Source of the DNA: Candidatus Latescibacterota bacterium
GTDB taxonomy: Bacteria > Latescibacterota > UBA2968 > UBA8231
Length of the DNA: 23,529 bases
Reading direction: 5' to 3'
Assembly: GCA_022825185.1 (NCBI GenBank)
Contig: JAJDYK010000341.1
Coordinates: 1 to 23,529 of the forward strand
In this document: positions 21,802 to 23,529 of the stretch, piece by piece
Position numbering within the stretch: position 1 is the stretch's first letter
Layout: the number at the start of each line of letters is the position of its first letter
Translations under genes and position numbers: made by a program
The notes under the pieces: model-generated
What the model was told of the DNA's origin: nothing
What the model saw: the letters and a program-made list of their open reading frames with translations, nothing else
The model's database searches: none

Positions 21802-23529
21802 TTACTTCTTTAGTAGGGCCTTGTGGCTAAGTCGCATCTTGCCGCCGGTGTCGATTTCGAGAACCTTGACGGCTATCGTGTCCCCTTGCCCAACGACGTC
21901 TTCGACCTTGTCCACGCGCCGATGCGCCAACTCGGAGATGTGCAACAGGCCCTCCTTGCCGGGTAGAATCTCGACGAAGGCCCCAAAGGGCATGACCCGT
22001 TTGACAACCCCGTCGTATTCTTTGCCAACCTCGGCGTCGGCCGTGATTCCCTCGATCATGCGCCGTGCTTCTTCGGCTGGCCCCGCCTCAACCGAGGCAA
22101 TGGTAATCGTGCCGTCTTCATCGACATTGACCGTGGCACCGGTCTTTTCGATCTCGCGGATAGTTTTGCCACCCGGGCCGATGACCGCGCCGATTTTGCT
22201 CTGGTCAATCTTGACAAACTCAATGCGCGGTGCCCAGCGCGAAAGCTCGGGCCGCGCCGCGCTCAGGCATTCATCCATAAGGGCCAAGACTTTGTCCCGG
22301 CCCTCTTTGGCTCGGTCGAGGGCTTCCTTGAAAATGTCTAGCTGCAAGCCCTGGATCTTGATGTCCATCTGAATCGCGGTAATCCCGTCCTTGGTGCCAG
22401 CGACTTTGAGGTCCATGTCGCCGAGAAAATCTTCGGCGTCGCGGATGTCGGTCAGCAATTCGTACTCGTCCCCTTCCTTGACCAAGCCCACGCCCGTACC
22501 GCACACCGCAGTTTTAACGGGAATGCCAGCGTCCATCAAGGCGAGCGAGCAGCCACACACCGTGGCCATAGAACTAGAACTGCTCGACTCGGTTATATCG
22601 GACACTAAGCGAATTGTGTAGGGAAAGGACTCGACCGAGGGGATGACCGGCTCTAAGGCGCGCTCGGCCAGATGGCCATGGCCAATGTCCCGACGTCCCG
22701 GCCCGCGCTCAAAGCGCACTTCGCCGACCGAATACGGCGGAAAGTTATAATCCAAGTAATAAGACTTAAACCGCTTGCCCTGCAGATCATCGGCCATGCG
22801 CTCATCGAGCTTAGTGCCCAGCGTCGCCACGCAGAGCGCTTGCGTCTGTCCGCGCGTAAACAGTGCCGAGCCGTGCGTCCGCGGCAACACCGTACTCTCA
22901 CAGGTGACGTCGCGCACCGCATCGAGCTCGCGGCCGTCGATGCGCCGCTTATCCTTGAGGATCATAGTGCGCATGTCGGCCTTGAGCAGCGCTTCTAGCT
23001 CGGCTAAGATGAGCTTTTCCGAGTCTGGAAAGCGCTCGGCCAACCCCTCCAAGACATCGGCGTTAATCGCGTCGATGCGCTCTTGCCGCTCTTCTTTGCG
23101 CGGGCTTCTGTTTGCCTCGGCGATGCGCTCTTGCGCCAACTCAGCAACGGCGCTGACCAGTTCGGGATCGGATTCTGCGACCTCGACGACAAGTTTCTCC
23201 TTGCCGACTTCAGCAACCAGCCGCTCTTGTAGCTCTACCAGTGCGGCGATGCACTCGTGGCCAAAGGCTAGCGCATCCACCAGATCTTGCTCGGCAATCT
23301 CGTGGGCACCCCCTTCGACGCTGACGATGGAATCGGCCGTACCGCAGACGATGATTTCGAGATCGGACTCATCTAGCTGGGTGGAAGTCGGATTGGCGAC
23401 AAACTCACCGTTGATGCGCCCGACTCGCACGGCTCCCATAGGGCCAGCAAAGGGAATGTCGGAGATACTCAAAGCCGCTGAAGCCCCGATTAAACCCAAG
23501 ACATCGGCGTCGTTTTCGCCATCGTACGA
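21802..23529 (-). CDS. pnp: Polyribonucleotide nucleotidyltransferase (PNPase), N-terminus outside window
   Basis: A phosphorolytic 3'-5' exoribonuclease of the RNA degradosome. The frame is open to the right edge ([20 protein letters not shown]), so roughly the first 120-130 residues are missing. Visible in order: the end of the first RNase PH domain with [20 protein letters not shown], the helical linker, the second RNase PH domain ([49 protein letters not shown]), a KH domain ([20 protein letters not shown]) and an S1 domain ([20 protein letters not shown]) that ends the protein. The [11 protein letters not shown] and GPGGK motifs are diagnostic. A strong terminator follows the stop. Confidence 0.97.
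   Translation of the reverse strand, partial: SYDGENDADVLGLIGASAALSISDIPFAGPMGAVRVGRINGEFVANPTSTQLDESDLEIIVCGTADSIVSVEGGAHEIAEQDLVDALAFGHECIAALVELQERLVAEVGKEKLVVEVAESDPELVSAVAELAQERIAEANRSPRKEERQERIDAINADVLEGLAERFPDSEKLILAELEALLKADMRTMILKDKRRIDGRELDAVRDVTCESTVLPRTHGSALFTRGQTQALCVATLGTKLDERMADDLQGKRFKSYYLDYNFPPYSVGEVRFERGPGRRDIGHGHLAERALEPVIPSVESFPYTIRLVSDITESSSSSSMATVCGCSLALMDAGIPVKTAVCGTGVGLVKEGDEYELLTDIRDAEDFLGDMDLKVAGTKDGITAIQMDIKIQGLQLDIFKEALDRAKEGRDKVLALMDECLSAARPELSRWAPRIEFVKIDQSKIGAVIGPGGKTIREIEKTGATVNVDEDGTITIASVEAGPAEEARRMIEGITADAEVGKEYDGVVKRVMPFGAFVEILPGKEGLLHISELAHRRVDKVEDVVGQGDTIAVKVLEIDTGGKMRLSHKALLKK

Noticed and set aside
1..23529. CRISPR arrays, insertion sequences, rRNA or tRNA genes
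   Set aside because: No regularly spaced direct repeats, transposase genes or conserved RNA-gene signatures were found on either strand.

Overview
The window is a gene-dense bacterial chromosome segment of moderately high G+C, read with the standard code. It has short intergenic gaps, many 4-8 bp gene overlaps and no rRNA, tRNA or CRISPR. It mixes housekeeping genes (ychF, prs, apt, rsgA, hprK, mutL, leuS, asnS, pnp) with a bacterial-microcompartment shell gene, a class II aldolase carrying a probable encapsulation helix, and plant/cyanobacterial-type threonine synthase and cystathionine gamma-synthase. That combination fits an uncultured lineage of the FCB/PVC kind. Latescibacterota is a guess, because fucose/rhamnose aldolase microcompartments are known there; the window has no marker that settles it.

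Layout. 1-722 is the C-terminal part of ychF, followed by a weak terminator. 820-2656 is a tightly overlapping trio: BMC-H shell protein, flippase-like membrane protein, class II aldolase. 2680-3678 encodes a secreted TPR-parvulin protein. 3679-3943 is a hairpin-rich gap ahead of thrC and a plant-type cystathionine gamma-synthase (3944-6503), which may compete for O-phosphohomoserine. 6508-7190 (minus) is a PIN/ribbon-helix-helix toxin-antitoxin pair. 7318-13984 (plus) is a long run: prs, a 53-residue DUF5989-like membrane peptide, apt, a TPR membrane protein, a degenerate second prs, a metallophosphoesterase, rsgA, hprK and a degenerate Gfo/Idh/MocA-like gene.

At about 14 kb the coding strand switches and everything to the right is on minus. 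Reading leftward from the right edge the order is pnp (cut by the window edge), asnS, leuS, an FtsH-N-terminal-like protein without ATPase or protease, mutL with altered endonuclease motifs, and a Xer-like tyrosine recombinase. Between mutL and the recombinase lies a 14-bp perfect inverted repeat with a 6-nt centre, which has the architecture of a dif site. The recombinase-mutL-FtsH-like block is bounded by 28-nt inverted repeats matching at 27 positions.

The observations most worth following are: (1) the dif-like palindrome beside the recombinase at the strand switch; (2) the near-perfect inverted repeats around that block; (3) the split microcompartment operon; (4) the second PRPP synthetase that has lost catalytic residues; (5) the plant-type Thr/Met branch-point pair with a structured leader; (6) MutL with substituted metal-site motifs; (7) the FtsH-like protein without catalytic domains.
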